Positions 1 through 8,207 are shown, counted from the stretch's first letter. The stretch is 64,000 bases of DNA from UBA4644 sp034933145 (GCA_034933145.1 JAYFOA010000008.1:58430-122429), one strand, 5' to 3'. Made by a program: numbers and translations. The notes: generated from the sequence alone by a model not told the origin.

Positions 1-550
1 TGGCCGCCAGTGATCGACCCGTCCGATCGGTCACCCGTACCGCGCAGCCGGTCTCCGCTTCCAGCAGGGACAACGCCCGTGAGAGGCCCCGCCCACTCAG
101 ATAGGTGTTGAGCAGATGCGCCTGCAGTGTCTCATACCGGGCGCCCGCGCGCTCTTGTGCGGCCCGGATCCGGCCGAGCACCGCCTCCACGATATCGGCA
201 AAGCGCAGCGCCCACGGCAGCCTGACCAGCGGCATCCTCCGCGTCCGCGCGAAGGCAAGCACCTCTTCCGGTACCCGCCGCATAGGGTCCTCAAAGGCAA
301 GAGCAACTGCCGCTGCGCCCGACTCCCCCAGATCGCGGATAAATTCCAGCAGCGTCCCCTCTGCCTCACAGCCCACCGCCGTGGTCAGCACCAGTTCTCC
401 ATACCGCACAAAATCGCCCGCCGGCGGCTCGATAACCGACACATGCAGAATCTCCGTCTCCTCCGGCGGCAGCTCCGGCGTCAGCAGCGTCTGCCCCGGA
501 AAAGCCGGCATGGTCAGCAGCTCTGCCAGCGTAAAATTTGTTTTTTCCAC
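1..550 (-). CDS. PucR-family transcriptional regulator, 3'-truncated by window edge
   Basis: Reading leftward from a GTG at 550 (preceded by GGAGGA) the frame stays open to the window edge, giving 183 residues. The N-terminus (TLAELLTMPAF, then GELVLTTAVG and an Ala/Val-rich stretch) matches the PucR-type N-terminal sensory domain of CdaR/PucR regulators. The family's C-terminal PucR-type helix-turn-helix would lie outside the window. An ATG alternative is absent near the start, so GTG is chosen on the ribosome site. It is transcribed divergently from the asd-kinase-ectB operon 127 bases away, so control of that operon is likely (inference). The ligand is unknown; members respond to purines, amino acids or other nitrogen compounds. 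Confidence 0.75.
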   Translation of the reverse strand, partial: MEKTNFTLAELLTMPAFPGQTLLTPELPPEETEILHVSVIEPPAGDFVRYGELVLTTAVGCEAEGTLLEFIRDLGESGAAAVALAFEDPMRRVPEEVLAFARTRRMPLVRLPWALRFADIVEAVLGRIRAAQERAGARYETLQAHLLNTYLSGRGLSRALSLLEAETGCAVRVTDRTGRSLAA

Positions 551-603
551 AGGATTCCTCCATAATGGTTACATAATATCAAAATCTTCATACACTTTGG
601 ACA

Positions 604-632
604 TTGAACCAAACTTTAGCTTATTATATAAT
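604..632 (+). promoter_or_regulatory. Sigma-A-type promoter of the asd-kinase-ectB operon
   Basis: TTGAAC at 604-609 and a perfect TATAAT at 627-632 are separated by 17 bases. The first gene starts at 678. The region between the divergent genes is strongly AT-rich and is also where a PucR-type regulator would bind. Confidence 0.7.
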
Positions 633-677
633 GGCTGTAATTTAAATGCAAATTTTATGCAGAACGGGGTATAAGAT

Positions 678-1694
678 ATGAGAAAGTATACCGTGGCCGT
701 CGTCGGCGCGCTGGGCGCCGTGGGGCAAGAGATGCGAAAGGTACTGGCACAGCGTGCTTTCCCCGTCGGGGAACTGCGCGCATTGGATATCCCTGAAAAT
801 GCAGGTAAAACGATTTCCTTTGGGGATGGCACCGTCACCGTTCAGGCCGCCGATGAAAACGCATTTGCTGGCGTGGATGTGGCGTTGTTTGCCGTAGGTG
901 ATGCGGTCAGCCGCGCGCTCGCTCCCGCTGCCGCCAAGGCCGGATGTATCGTTATTGACAACTCCAGCGCCTTTCGCATGACCGAGGGCGTGCCCCTGGT
1001 GGTTCCGGAAGTCAATGCCGAAATGCTGCGTACCCATAGGGGTATTATCGCCAACCCCAACTGCTCCACCATCATCGCCATGCTGCCGCTGAAGCCGCTG
1101 CATGATTATGCCGGCCTGCGCCGCGTGGTTGCCTCAACCTATCAGGCCGTATCCGGCGCAGGGGCCGCAGGAATCGCCGAGCTGCGGGAACAGACGCGTC
1201 AGGTACTCGATGGGCAGCCGGTTTCCCCTACGGCCTTTGCCCATCAGATCGCCTTCAATGTCATTCCGCATATCGATTACTTTGAAGATAACGGATACAC
1301 CCACGAAGAGATGAAGATGCTGCGGGAGGGCCGGAAGATCCTCGGTCTGCCGGAACTAAAGGTAAGCTGTACCTGCGTTCGGGTACCGGTTTTCCGCAGT
1401 CACAGCGAATCCATCCTGATCGAAACCGAGCGGCCGGTCACGCCGGCTATCGCTCGCTCCCTGTTGAGCAAAGCACCCGGTGTCCGGGTCGTGGACGAAC
1501 CGGACAGCAAATCTTATCCCATGCCGCTGGATACCTCCGACGGCGACCTGGTTTTTGTCGGCCGCATCCGTGAGGATCTGTCCGGAAGCGGCAACGGTCT
1601 CTGCTTTTGGTGCTGCGGAGACCAGATCCGCAAAGGCGCGGCACTCAACGCTGTCCAGATTGCGGAGAAACTGATTGAAATGGAGCTGCTGTGA
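678..1694 (+). CDS. asd: Aspartate-semialdehyde dehydrogenase (copy 1)
   Basis: Converts 4-aspartyl phosphate to L-aspartate 4-semialdehyde with NADPH. The 338-residue protein has the usual family length, an N-terminal GALGAVGQEM nucleotide-binding loop, the IDNSSAFR segment, and the catalytic Cys129 in NPNCST. The C-terminal KGAALNAVQIAE motif is intact. It starts the operon; its TGA overlaps the ATG of the kinase. A second complete asd lies at 53345 next to homoserine dehydrogenase, so this copy is probably dedicated to the diaminobutyrate branch made by the downstream aminotransferase (inference). Lysine/diaminopimelate supply is an alternative role. Confidence 0.93.
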   Translation: MRKYTVAVVGALGAVGQEMRKVLAQRAFPVGELRALDIPENAGKTISFGDGTVTVQAADENAFAGVDVALFAVGDAVSRALAPAAAKAGCIVIDNSSAFRMTEGVPLVVPEVNAEMLRTHRGIIANPNCSTIIAMLPLKPLHDYAGLRRVVASTYQAVSGAGAAGIAELREQTRQVLDGQPVSPTAFAHQIAFNVIPHIDYFEDNGYTHEEMKMLREGRKILGLPELKVSCTCVRVPVFRSHSESILIETERPVTPAIARSLLSKAPGVRVVDEPDSKSYPMPLDTSDGDLVFVGRIREDLSGSGNGLCFWCCGDQIRKGAALNAVQIAEKLIEMELL

Positions 1695-2713
1695 TGAGCA
1701 AGTCGATTGTTGTATTGAAGTTCGGCGGCACTTCCGTCGCCGACGAGCAAGGCCGGAAGGCCGCCATCCGGCAGATCCGCGCCATAAAGGACAGCGGGCG
1801 TGACGCAGTGGCCGTCGTCTCCGCCATGGGCCGGCTTGGGAAGCCGTACGCTACCGATACGCTGCTCTCCCTGACGCCAGAGGCCGGTGACCGGGCCCGT
1901 GACCTTTTGATGAGCTGCGGTGAAACCATTGCCGCCTGCGTGATGGCGAATGAGCTGATGCAGGCGGGTATCCCCGCGCTGCCGATGAACGGCGCATCAG
2001 CCCGTGTGCTTACAGACGGCGCCTTTGGCCGTGCGGAGGTCACAGGCATGGACATTGCGCCGGTTCTGCAGGCACTGAGCCAAGGGCAGACCCCCGTGAT
2101 CACCGGCTTTCAAGGCATCGGGCCCGGCGGAGAGCTGACCACCCTAGGCCGCGGCGGAAGTGACACCTCCGCTGTGGAGATTGGCGGATACCTGGGCGCA
2201 GAGCGTGTCCTGATCTTTACCGACGTCCCGGGCGTGGCGGTCTGTGACCCCCGTCTGGTGCCGGAAGCACCCTATCTGCCGGTAATGGACAGCCGCGACA
2301 TCCTGCTGCTGGCCAACTATGGTGCAAAAGTCATTCATCCCCGCGCCGTGGCAGCGGGACAAAGACACCATATCCCCGTTTCCGTCCGTTCTACTTTTGA
2401 TGATCTGTCGGGGACGGAGATCGCTGAGCTGCCGCAGCCGCCCGCCGGCCTGCAGGGCGTAGCAGTGCTGAAAAGCTGTATCCGCAGCCGGGTAAAGGCG
2501 CTCGATGCCCTGCCCGTGGGCGATGGGTTTATCCTCCCGGGCGGCGGGGATCTTTCGGTCGTCACCGCACTGCGCCGGCCACTCTCCGATGCTCAGCTTT
2601 TCGCAGCCTCCGGACTGGGCGAGCTTTCGCGTACAGGCGAGCTGCTCCATCTGCTGATCCCGGACGCAGAGGCCACGGAAACCGTCAGACGCCTTTATGA
2701 AATTTTGAAATAA
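1694..2713 (+). CDS. Aspartate kinase, short form
   Basis: Phosphorylates L-aspartate, the first step towards aspartate semialdehyde. The N-terminus carries the KFGGTSV signature and the middle has GRGGSDTSAVEIGGYL and FTDVPGV, typical of the catalytic amino-acid kinase domain. At 339 residues it is shorter than the usual ~400; the region after residue ~255 is a reduced, divergent remnant of the two C-terminal ACT domains. Loss of normal ACT-mediated feedback by lysine or threonine is therefore plausible (inference). The ATG at 1694 overlaps the asd stop; a GTG one codon upstream is possible. Linkage to asd and ectB suggests a pathway-specific isozyme, like the ask_ect of ectoine clusters. 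Confidence 0.88.
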   Translation: MSKSIVVLKFGGTSVADEQGRKAAIRQIRAIKDSGRDAVAVVSAMGRLGKPYATDTLLSLTPEAGDRARDLLMSCGETIAACVMANELMQAGIPALPMNGASARVLTDGAFGRAEVTGMDIAPVLQALSQGQTPVITGFQGIGPGGELTTLGRGGSDTSAVEIGGYLGAERVLIFTDVPGVAVCDPRLVPEAPYLPVMDSRDILLLANYGAKVIHPRAVAAGQRHHIPVSVRSTFDDLSGTEIAELPQPPAGLQGVAVLKSCIRSRVKALDALPVGDGFILPGGGDLSVVTALRRPLSDAQLFAASGLGELSRTGELLHLLIPDAEATETVRRLYEILK

Positions 2714-2725
2714 GGAGACTGAACT

Positions 2726-3982
2726 ATGGAACAGAAAATCTTCGAGCAATATGAGAGCGAGGTCCGCTCTTACTGCCGCAAGTTCCCCACCGTCTTCAAA
2801 ACCGCCAAAGGCAGCATACTGACCAATGATCAGGGCAAGGATTACCTCGACTTCTTCTGTGGCGCCGGCGGCTGCAACTATGGCCACAACAACGACTATA
2901 TCAAGGACAAGGTCATCGAGTACCTGAAGGCCGACGGCATCATCCATGCGCTGGATATGTACGCCGATGCCAAGGGTGAGTTTATCGAGTATTTCCAGGA
3001 GAATATTCTCAAGCCCCGCGGCCTCGATTATAAGATCATGTTTCCTGGCCCCACGGGCGCCAACGCCATGGAATCCGCCCTCAAGCTGGCCCGCAAGGTC
3101 AAAAAACGCAGCAATGTCTTCGCCCTCATGGGCGCGTTCCACGGCATGACTCTGGGCACGCTGGCCCTGACTACCGATGAAGGCGCCCGTGCCGGCGGCG
3201 GCGTCGCGCTCCGGGATGTCACCCACATCCCCGCGCCCTACATGTTTCCCGAGCTGGACACCATCCAGTACATGGAGACCCTGCTCACCGACGACCACAG
3301 CGGCATCGAAAAGCCGGCGGCTCTGGTGGTTGAGACTACCCAGGCCGAGGGCGGCATCCATGTCCTGCCGACAGAATGGCTGCAAAGGGCGCGTAAACTA
3401 TGTGACGCGCATGACATACTGCTGATCTGCGACGAGATTCAGGTTGGCTGTGCCCGTACAGGTACTTTCTTTGCCTTTGAACGTGCCAGCATCCAGCCGG
3501 ATATCTTTGGGATGGCGAAGTCCATCGGCGGCATCGGCATGCCCTTTGCCCTGACCCTCTTCAAACCGGAGCTGGACATCTGGAGCCCCGGCGAACACAA
3601 CGGCACCTTCCGCGGCTTCCAGCCCGCCATGGTGGCTGCCAAGGCCAGCCTGGAGTTCATGCTGAACGATCACGTGGAAGCAGAGACTGTCCGCAAGAGT
3701 AAACTTGTCGATGAATTTTTCCGTACCGAGCTGTCAAAGCTGGGCCTGAGTCTTCCGTACCGCGGCATCGGTCTCATCTGGGGCATCGACTTCGGTGCTT
3801 ATCCCGACGGTACCGCCAAGCGTGTCAGCCGCGCCTGCTTTGACCGCGGCCTGGTCATCGAACTGGCCGGCCGCCGTGACAGCGTGCTCAAGCTGATGCC
3901 GGCCCTGACCATCGACGACGCCTCGCTCCGCCGCGGGCTGGAGATCATCATCGATGCCATCGCCTCTCTGGGGCTGAAATAA
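2726..3982 (+). CDS. ectB: L-2,4-diaminobutyrate--2-oxoglutarate aminotransferase (EctB-type)
   Basis: A class-III PLP aminotransferase of 418 residues that transfers the amino group of glutamate to aspartate semialdehyde, giving L-2,4-diaminobutyrate. Family signatures: PGPTGANAMESALKLAR near residue 110, GAFHGMTLGTLA, ICDEIQVGCARTG with the PLP-binding Asp, and MAKSIGGIGMP with the Schiff-base Lys. Start ATG follows AAGGAGACTGAACT, 12 bases after the kinase. EctA and EctC, needed to turn the product into ectoine, are absent and a terminator follows, so the operon's end product appears to be diaminobutyrate itself. The pathway could also run backwards as a diaminobutyrate catabolic route; the coupled kinase argues for synthesis. 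Confidence 0.88.
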   Translation: MEQKIFEQYESEVRSYCRKFPTVFKTAKGSILTNDQGKDYLDFFCGAGGCNYGHNNDYIKDKVIEYLKADGIIHALDMYADAKGEFIEYFQENILKPRGLDYKIMFPGPTGANAMESALKLARKVKKRSNVFALMGAFHGMTLGTLALTTDEGARAGGGVALRDVTHIPAPYMFPELDTIQYMETLLTDDHSGIEKPAALVVETTQAEGGIHVLPTEWLQRARKLCDAHDILLICDEIQVGCARTGTFFAFERASIQPDIFGMAKSIGGIGMPFALTLFKPELDIWSPGEHNGTFRGFQPAMVAAKASLEFMLNDHVEAETVRKSKLVDEFFRTELSKLGLSLPYRGIGLIWGIDFGAYPDGTAKRVSRACFDRGLVIELAGRRDSVLKLMPALTIDDASLRRGLEIIIDAIASLGLK

Positions 3983-4024
3983 TCGAGTACCGCCCGTGAG
4001 AAGCATCCGCTCATAGGCTTGTAG

Positions 4025-4063
4025 AAAGATGGTGGACGCAAAAAGGCGTTCACCATCTTTCTT
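4025..4063 (+). terminator. Terminator of the diaminobutyrate operon
   Basis: A 10-bp inverted repeat, AAAGATGGTG at 4025-4034 and CACCATCTTT at 4051-4060, with an inner ACGC/GCGT extension and a T-rich tail (TCTT). It closes the operon after ectB and may also serve the converging GNAT gene. Confidence 0.75.
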
Positions 4064-4171
4064 ATGTTATCGGGATTAGGAATTCCGGGCGGGCAAGAGG
4101 CGGAAGTTTGGGGACAATCCAAAACCCCTGAGCAATTCAAATTTGCTCAGAGGTTCTACGATTCTTTTCGT

Positions 4172-4711
4172 CTACAATACAAATTCAAGATGACAGTCAA
4201 ACGGCTCTTTTTCATAGAGAACGGGATCGATTTCTTCCGCTTCCCTGCAGCCGACACTCTTATAAAATGCTTGTGTCTCTTTCGATGACTGACTTGATAT
4301 ATATATCTTTTTTGCGCCAAACCTACGTGCGATATTCTGTGCTTGCCTGAATAGCTCTTTGCCTAATCCTCTGTTGCGGTATTCATATGAGACGTGTAAA
4401 TAATCAAGATTGGCATATTGTTTGGCACTCCCAAACAATTCCTTTTTGACACTGGCCCATCCGATCAGCTTCCCATCATCAAAGCAGCCAACGATCTGAT
4501 CTCTATTTTCCATGCATAATTTGAAATCGTCAATTACATACTGTTTTTTCTTTTCATCCCACTGCTCTTCAAATGGCGTGTCTGCTAAAACCCATTTTTC
4601 ATTTACTTTTCTCCAGCTTTCCTTCACCCGCTGATAGCGGTTAAAGCTATCCAGTAAAGCAGGGTTGCAATCAGCTGCCTCTAAGTACCGAAATGTGACC
4701 TCTTTCGACAT
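4172..4711 (-). CDS. GNAT family N-acetyltransferase
   Basis: 179 residues. The C-terminal half has the acetyl-CoA-binding motif (LHVSYEYRNRGLGKELF, then ISSQSSKETQAFYKSVGC), typical of GNAT enzymes. The N-terminal ~70 residues are charged and not recognised. Its AT-richness contrasts with the GC-rich neighbours and suggests recent acquisition (inference). ATG at 4711 follows AAAGGAGCATCACA. Substrate unknown: aminoglycoside, streptothricin or a protein N-terminus are all possible. A 20-codon ORF with a strong ribosome site lies just upstream. Confidence 0.85.
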   Translation of the reverse strand: MSKEVTFRYLEAADCNPALLDSFNRYQRVKESWRKVNEKWVLADTPFEEQWDEKKKQYVIDDFKLCMENRDQIVGCFDDGKLIGWASVKKELFGSAKQYANLDYLHVSYEYRNRGLGKELFRQAQNIARRFGAKKIYISSQSSKETQAFYKSVGCREAEEIDPVLYEKEPFDCHLEFVL

Positions 4712-4740
4712 TGTGATGCTCCTTTTTAATTAAGATAGGT

Positions 4741-4803
4741 TTACCCAAGATAAACTGCATCGCAATCGCCTCCTTCTGCCTGTCTCTCGTTATAGCATAA
4801 CAT
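4741..4803 (-). CDS. Possible 20-residue upstream peptide
   Basis: MLCYNERQAEGGDCDAVYLG, preceded by a near-perfect ribosome site (AAAGGAGGGG, about 5 bases before the ATG) and ending 29 bases before the GNAT start at 4711. The strong Shine-Dalgarno and position suggest a leader or small protein, but there is no intrinsic terminator or clear anti-Shine-Dalgarno here, unlike the leader at 7052-7102. Homology unknown. Confidence 0.35.
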   Translation of the reverse strand: MLCYNERQAEGGDCDAVYLG

Positions 4804-5002
4804 AAATTCCCCTCCTTTGCTATCGGCGGAGATCATCCGTTGTCGCTTTCTTATGTCCATTCTCTGCCGACCGGGATTATTTCTATATTTTCCCTGTTTT
4901 ACGAAAAAAGGTATTCTTTCCGGCCGGTCTTGCTTTTTCCCCATCCTCGGCTTTATACTGATAGTCAGCATATTCCTAATTTACATATGATTCAGAGGTA
5001 CT

Positions 5003-6388
5003 ATGACACAGACAATCGACCTGCTGGATGAGCGCCTGCACCCCCTGCGTGTCATCTGGTATCTGGCCTGGCCCATTCTGGTGGAACAGCTCCTTTTGAC
5101 CTGCGTACAATATGCTAACACTGCCATGGTGGGGGTCATCGGCCCTGCCGCCACAGCCTCCATTGCCCTTAGCGCCTCTGTCTCCTGGCTGATTAACGGC
5201 CTGTTCACCGGCCTGGCTATCGGTTTCGCGGTGCAGGTAGGACACGCGATCGGTGCAGGCGACCCGCAGGAGGCGAAGCGAATTACGGTCCAGTCCCTGC
5301 TGGCCGTTCTTATCGTGGGCGGCGGCCTCTCCGTTCTGATGGTCATCATCGCCCAGTTTCTCCCCGCCTGGATGAACGCGGATCCGGCTATCCGTGCCGA
5401 CGGTACGGCATACCTTGCCATCCTGGCATCGGGGTATCTTTTCAATTGCGCACAAATCATGTCTTTCAATCTTTTGCGCTGTGCGGGTGATACCCGCACC
5501 CCGCTGTTTTACAATCTGCTGACAAACGTAGTCAATGTCGTTCTGGTCTTTTTCCTCCTATACCCGCCGCGCGACGCGGTGATTTTTGGAAAGACAGTCC
5601 ATTTGTGGGGCGCGGATCTGGGTGTACGCGGAGCTGCCATCGGCTCCCTCACCGCGGTGACGATCACTACCCTCTTTTTGGTACGAAAAATGGTCTTGGG
5701 GCGTTCCCCTCTCAATTTGCGCGGCTTCGGCCGCATCGGGTTTGAAAAGCGCATCTGGGTGGGAACCGTCCACTATGGCCTGCCAGTGACGCTGGAGCGG
5801 GTGTCCATCAACGGAGGCCAAGTAGTGCTGACCGCCATGATCACCTCCATCGGCACGGCGGCGCTGGCGGCACACCAATACGCAGTCACGGCAGAGTCCA
5901 TGGCATATATGCCGATGTTCGGCTTTGCTTTTGCAGCCACAGCCCTGATCTCCCAAAGCCTCGGTGCCGGCAGCCCGAAGCTGGCCCGGCGCTTCGGGAA
6001 CTGGAGCCTTTACGGCGGGACTGCTGTGATGGTTGTCCTGGCCGTTGTGATGTTCCTGCTGGCGCCGCAGCTCGTCTCCATCTTTACCGATGTGCCGGAA
6101 GTAATCGCCATGGGTGCGGGCGTCCTGCGGGTGGAAGCCTGTGCAGAGCCGTTCTTCGCCATCTCCACCATCGTATTCGGCGCGCTTCGCGGTTCCCGTG
6201 ACAGCCGATTTGCCGCCATCGCCGGCGTCGTCGGCATGTGGGCAGTGCGCCTGCCGCTGGCGTATCTGCTGCTTCGGCTGACTGACCTTGGCCTGTATTG
6301 CATCTGGATCGCCATGGCCTGTGACCTATTCATACGCGCGGTCATCGCCTATCTGCGATATATCAAATACCGCTGGGTCGAGCCATGA
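5003..6388 (+). CDS. MATE family efflux transporter
   Basis: 461 residues with about twelve hydrophobic segments. It begins with LRVIWYLAWPILVEQLL, which matches the first MATE helix, and has the paired repeat FNLLRCAGDTRTPLFYN / FGALRGSRDSRFAAIAG at the end of each half, a hallmark of the MatE domain. These proteins export cationic drugs or toxic metabolites with Na+ or H+. ATG follows AGAGGT. It stands alone between two GNAT genes; co-occurrence with modifying enzymes suits xenobiotic defence, but no substrate can be read from sequence. Confidence 0.9.
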   Translation: MTQTIDLLDERLHPLRVIWYLAWPILVEQLLLTCVQYANTAMVGVIGPAATASIALSASVSWLINGLFTGLAIGFAVQVGHAIGAGDPQEAKRITVQSLLAVLIVGGGLSVLMVIIAQFLPAWMNADPAIRADGTAYLAILASGYLFNCAQIMSFNLLRCAGDTRTPLFYNLLTNVVNVVLVFFLLYPPRDAVIFGKTVHLWGADLGVRGAAIGSLTAVTITTLFLVRKMVLGRSPLNLRGFGRIGFEKRIWVGTVHYGLPVTLERVSINGGQVVLTAMITSIGTAALAAHQYAVTAESMAYMPMFGFAFAATALISQSLGAGSPKLARRFGNWSLYGGTAVMVVLAVVMFLLAPQLVSIFTDVPEVIAMGAGVLRVEACAEPFFAISTIVFGALRGSRDSRFAAIAGVVGMWAVRLPLAYLLLRLTDLGLYCIWIAMACDLFIRAVIAYLRYIKYRWVEP

Positions 6389-6468
6389 TCGGCCGGCAGT
6401 TCCATGAAGCCTGACTGTGCCGACGATGCCGAAACCCTGGAGACGAGTGCCGGCATCAAAGGCTTATT

Positions 6469-6972
6469 CTATTGCAATTCTTTTTCGTATATCTCAAGAT
6501 TGTTTTCAGGAGATCTTTCACCCGTATTGGTAAAGCCTAGAGACTCCCAAAAGGGGTTTCCTGTAATAGGATCTGAAGTAAGATACATTTGTTTGGCATC
6601 GTCAACGCTAAATAATTTTTCTAATCGATAAAACATCTTTTTGCCATATCCTTTACGCCGATGTTCTGGTAAAACAAAAAATTCCATTACATATCCGTAT
6701 CCAACTTTTTTAAAGCCTCTATGCTCCGGATGGTCGACCTTGCCATACAAAAATCCAATCAGCGTTTTATCCTCATAGCAAAGCTCTAGATGTCGGTCAT
6801 TATCGCCCTGTATCTGTATAATGCTATGAATCCATTTAGCGATGAACTCGGCAGGTTTAGCTTGGTTTTGATGCGCTTCAAGTTCTTTGGTATATAGCCA
6901 CATAAGCTGTTCAAATGCAGTGCAGTTGTCTTTATTTTCAGCGTGAAGCTGAACAAATGTCAGTCTGTTCAT
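6469..6972 (-). CDS. GNAT family N-acetyltransferase under leader attenuation
   Basis: 167 residues; the acetyl-CoA motif is MEFFVLPEHRRKGYGKKMFY, followed by MYLTSDPITGNPFWESLGF, a standard GNAT C-terminus. The gene is markedly AT-rich against its surroundings, consistent with transfer. ATG at 6972 is preceded by AAAGAGGT at ideal spacing. The mRNA leader (6973-7119) carries a 16-codon ORF, an intrinsic terminator and an anti-Shine-Dalgarno, an arrangement known for inducible antibiotic-resistance genes in Gram-positives. An antibiotic acetyltransferase is therefore the preferred hypothesis; the exact drug class is not evident. Confidence 0.85.
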   Translation of the reverse strand: MNRLTFVQLHAENKDNCTAFEQLMWLYTKELEAHQNQAKPAEFIAKWIHSIIQIQGDNDRHLELCYEDKTLIGFLYGKVDHPEHRGFKKVGYGYVMEFFVLPEHRRKGYGKKMFYRLEKLFSVDDAKQMYLTSDPITGNPFWESLGFTNTGERSPENNLEIYEKELQ

Positions 6973-6995
6973 AGATTACCTCTTTCTATAAATAT

Positions 6996-7026
6996 AAAAA
7001 ATCGCTCCTGATAAAATCAGAAGCGA
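6996..7026 (-). terminator. Leader terminator before the GNAT gene
   Basis: On the minus strand TCGCTTCTGA (7026-7017), loop TTTTA, then TCAGGAGCGA (7011-7002) form a 10-bp stem with one G-U pair, followed by six T residues and an AT-rich tail. It lies between the leader ORF and the gene, so read-through must be regulated. Confidence 0.8.
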
Positions 7027-7051
7027 CAATTATATCCATTAAAAGAGGTCT

Positions 7052-7102
7052 TTATTGAATGGACAAAATGGCATTTAATTTTATCAGCCTATACATTGTC
7101 AT
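7052..7102 (-). CDS. 16-residue leader peptide of the GNAT attenuator
   Basis: MTMYRLIKLNAILSIQ, TAA stop. The ribosome site GAGGTGG lies 5 bases before the ATG. The coding sequence is constrained by RNA pairing: codons 1-2 pair with codons 11-15. The peptide is hydrophobic and basic, like other resistance leader peptides. Function as a drug sensor is inferred from context only. Confidence 0.65.
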   Translation of the reverse strand: MTMYRLIKLNAILSIQ

Positions 7103-7266
7103 TTTGTCCACCTCACTTTCGTGCTTTGTTTTAAGTACTATAGCATGTTTTTAAACTATATGCAAGGCCTATAGTCAGAAGTACCGCCACACTGCATAAA
7201 TACTTCGTTATTGCTCCCCCGCAAATAGCGGCGGAGCATTTTATATTGCCGATTTTTCCGGTCCAG

Positions 7267-8061
7267 TCACGCCTTGCTGCGGTCGACGGCCGCCTGCATT
7301 TCGCCAAAAAATGCGCCGTACCGCGGCTGTTCCGGTACTATGGTGGTTCCCGCCCAAAGCGATAGCGGCATCGGCGTCCCGTCGCAGTCAAAGCACGCTC
7401 CGTTATCGGCCAGCACCTGCGCCCGCAGCGCTTCTATCGTTGCCGGGTCACGCAGTCCGGTGATCAGCGCAAACTCATCGCCGCCGATACGCAACGTCAG
7501 CATCTGTTCTGATGCTGCTGCGTCGATGCGGCGTGCTGCCTCCCTGATCGCAAGATCTCCCGCCCTCCGGGAAACGGCGTTGAATCCCGTCAGATTTCGG
7601 ATGTCAAAACAGATTACCTGAGTGCCGGCATTTTCCCGGAAATACCCGTATGCGTCGCTGAGATCAACCTTTTTGCCTGCCATGTTCATGTCCCCGCCTT
7701 CCTCAAATCGATAATCGAGCGGGGGGTACAAGCCGGTAAACTTCCATGTTTCCGGAAATGCCGAGGGTAAAACGCCCCACAGTCGCCGGAACGCCCGTGA
7801 AAATCCCTCCGGTGAAGCATACTGGTACTTCATCGCCGTGTCCAGCACCGTTGCACCGCCGGCCAGATCCCCGGCCGCACAGGTCAACCGCCGTTTGAAC
7901 AGGTATTCCCCTACGCTGCGGTGCAGCGCGAAACGGAACAGCTTCTCCAACGACGACAGGGACACATGACAGTGCTTTGCCGCCTCCGCCCGGGTAACAG
8001 GACATGCCAGACGCTCTTCTAAAAATGCGACCGCCTCGGTCAGCACATAGAAATTTCGCAC
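7267..8061 (-). CDS. AraC-type DNA-binding / GGDEF fusion protein
   Basis: 264 residues. Residues ~1-105 hold two helix-turn-helix segments of AraC type (AAKHCHVSLSSLEKLFRFA; AMKYQYASPEGFSRAFRRLWG). Residues ~140-262 form a compact GGDEF domain: CFDIRNLTGFN in place of the usual DIDxFKxxN, then RIGGDEFALI with the catalytic signature intact. The order (DNA-binding first, diguanylate cyclase-like second, no sensor domain) is unusual. The GGDEF domain is shorter than normal (~160), so it may bind rather than make c-di-GMP (inference). GTG at 8061 is chosen because of GGGGAGGTGGG just upstream. Alone in its transcription unit. Confidence 0.75.
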   Translation of the reverse strand: MRNFYVLTEAVAFLEERLACPVTRAEAAKHCHVSLSSLEKLFRFALHRSVGEYLFKRRLTCAAGDLAGGATVLDTAMKYQYASPEGFSRAFRRLWGVLPSAFPETWKFTGLYPPLDYRFEEGGDMNMAGKKVDLSDAYGYFRENAGTQVICFDIRNLTGFNAVSRRAGDLAIREAARRIDAAASEQMLTLRIGGDEFALITGLRDPATIEALRAQVLADNGACFDCDGTPMPLSLWAGTTIVPEQPRYGAFFGEMQAAVDRSKA

Positions 8062-8171
8062 CGACCCACCTCCCCGTATTCCGCCTTGAGCATATCAGAT
8101 CCAAAGCCCGCTGTCCCGACCGTTTGAGCATAAATCCGTATTTCCTGCCTCCGCAGTTCCTCCCGATAACA

Positions 8172-8207
8172 GCAAAAGGCCGCCGGGGGGTACCGGCAGC
8201 CTTTTGC
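8172..8207 (-). terminator. Strong hairpin between htrA and the AraC/GGDEF gene
   Basis: GCAAAAGGC..GCCGG pairs with CCGGC..GCCTTTTGC across a short loop. It lies about 140 bases downstream of htrA and upstream of the AraC/GGDEF gene on the same strand, so it most likely ends htrA transcription. The T-tract is weak. The rest of 8062-8347 holds no convincing gene. Confidence 0.5.

Larger units (their letters stand above)
6973..7119 (-). promoter_or_regulatory. Leader-peptide attenuator of the GNAT gene
   Basis: Read on the minus strand: (i) a 16-codon ORF (7102-7052) with a GAGGTGG ribosome site; (ii) TGGACAAAATG around its start, which is an exact inverted repeat of CATTTTGTCCA at its end, so start and tail of the ORF pair with each other; (iii) ACCTCTTT (7049-7042) immediately after the stop, exactly complementary to the GNAT ribosome site AAAGAGGT (6985-6978); (iv) an intrinsic terminator (7026-6996). 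A ribosome stalled in the ORF would open the first stem and could release the gene at transcriptional and translational levels (inference by analogy with erm/cat leaders). Confidence 0.7.
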
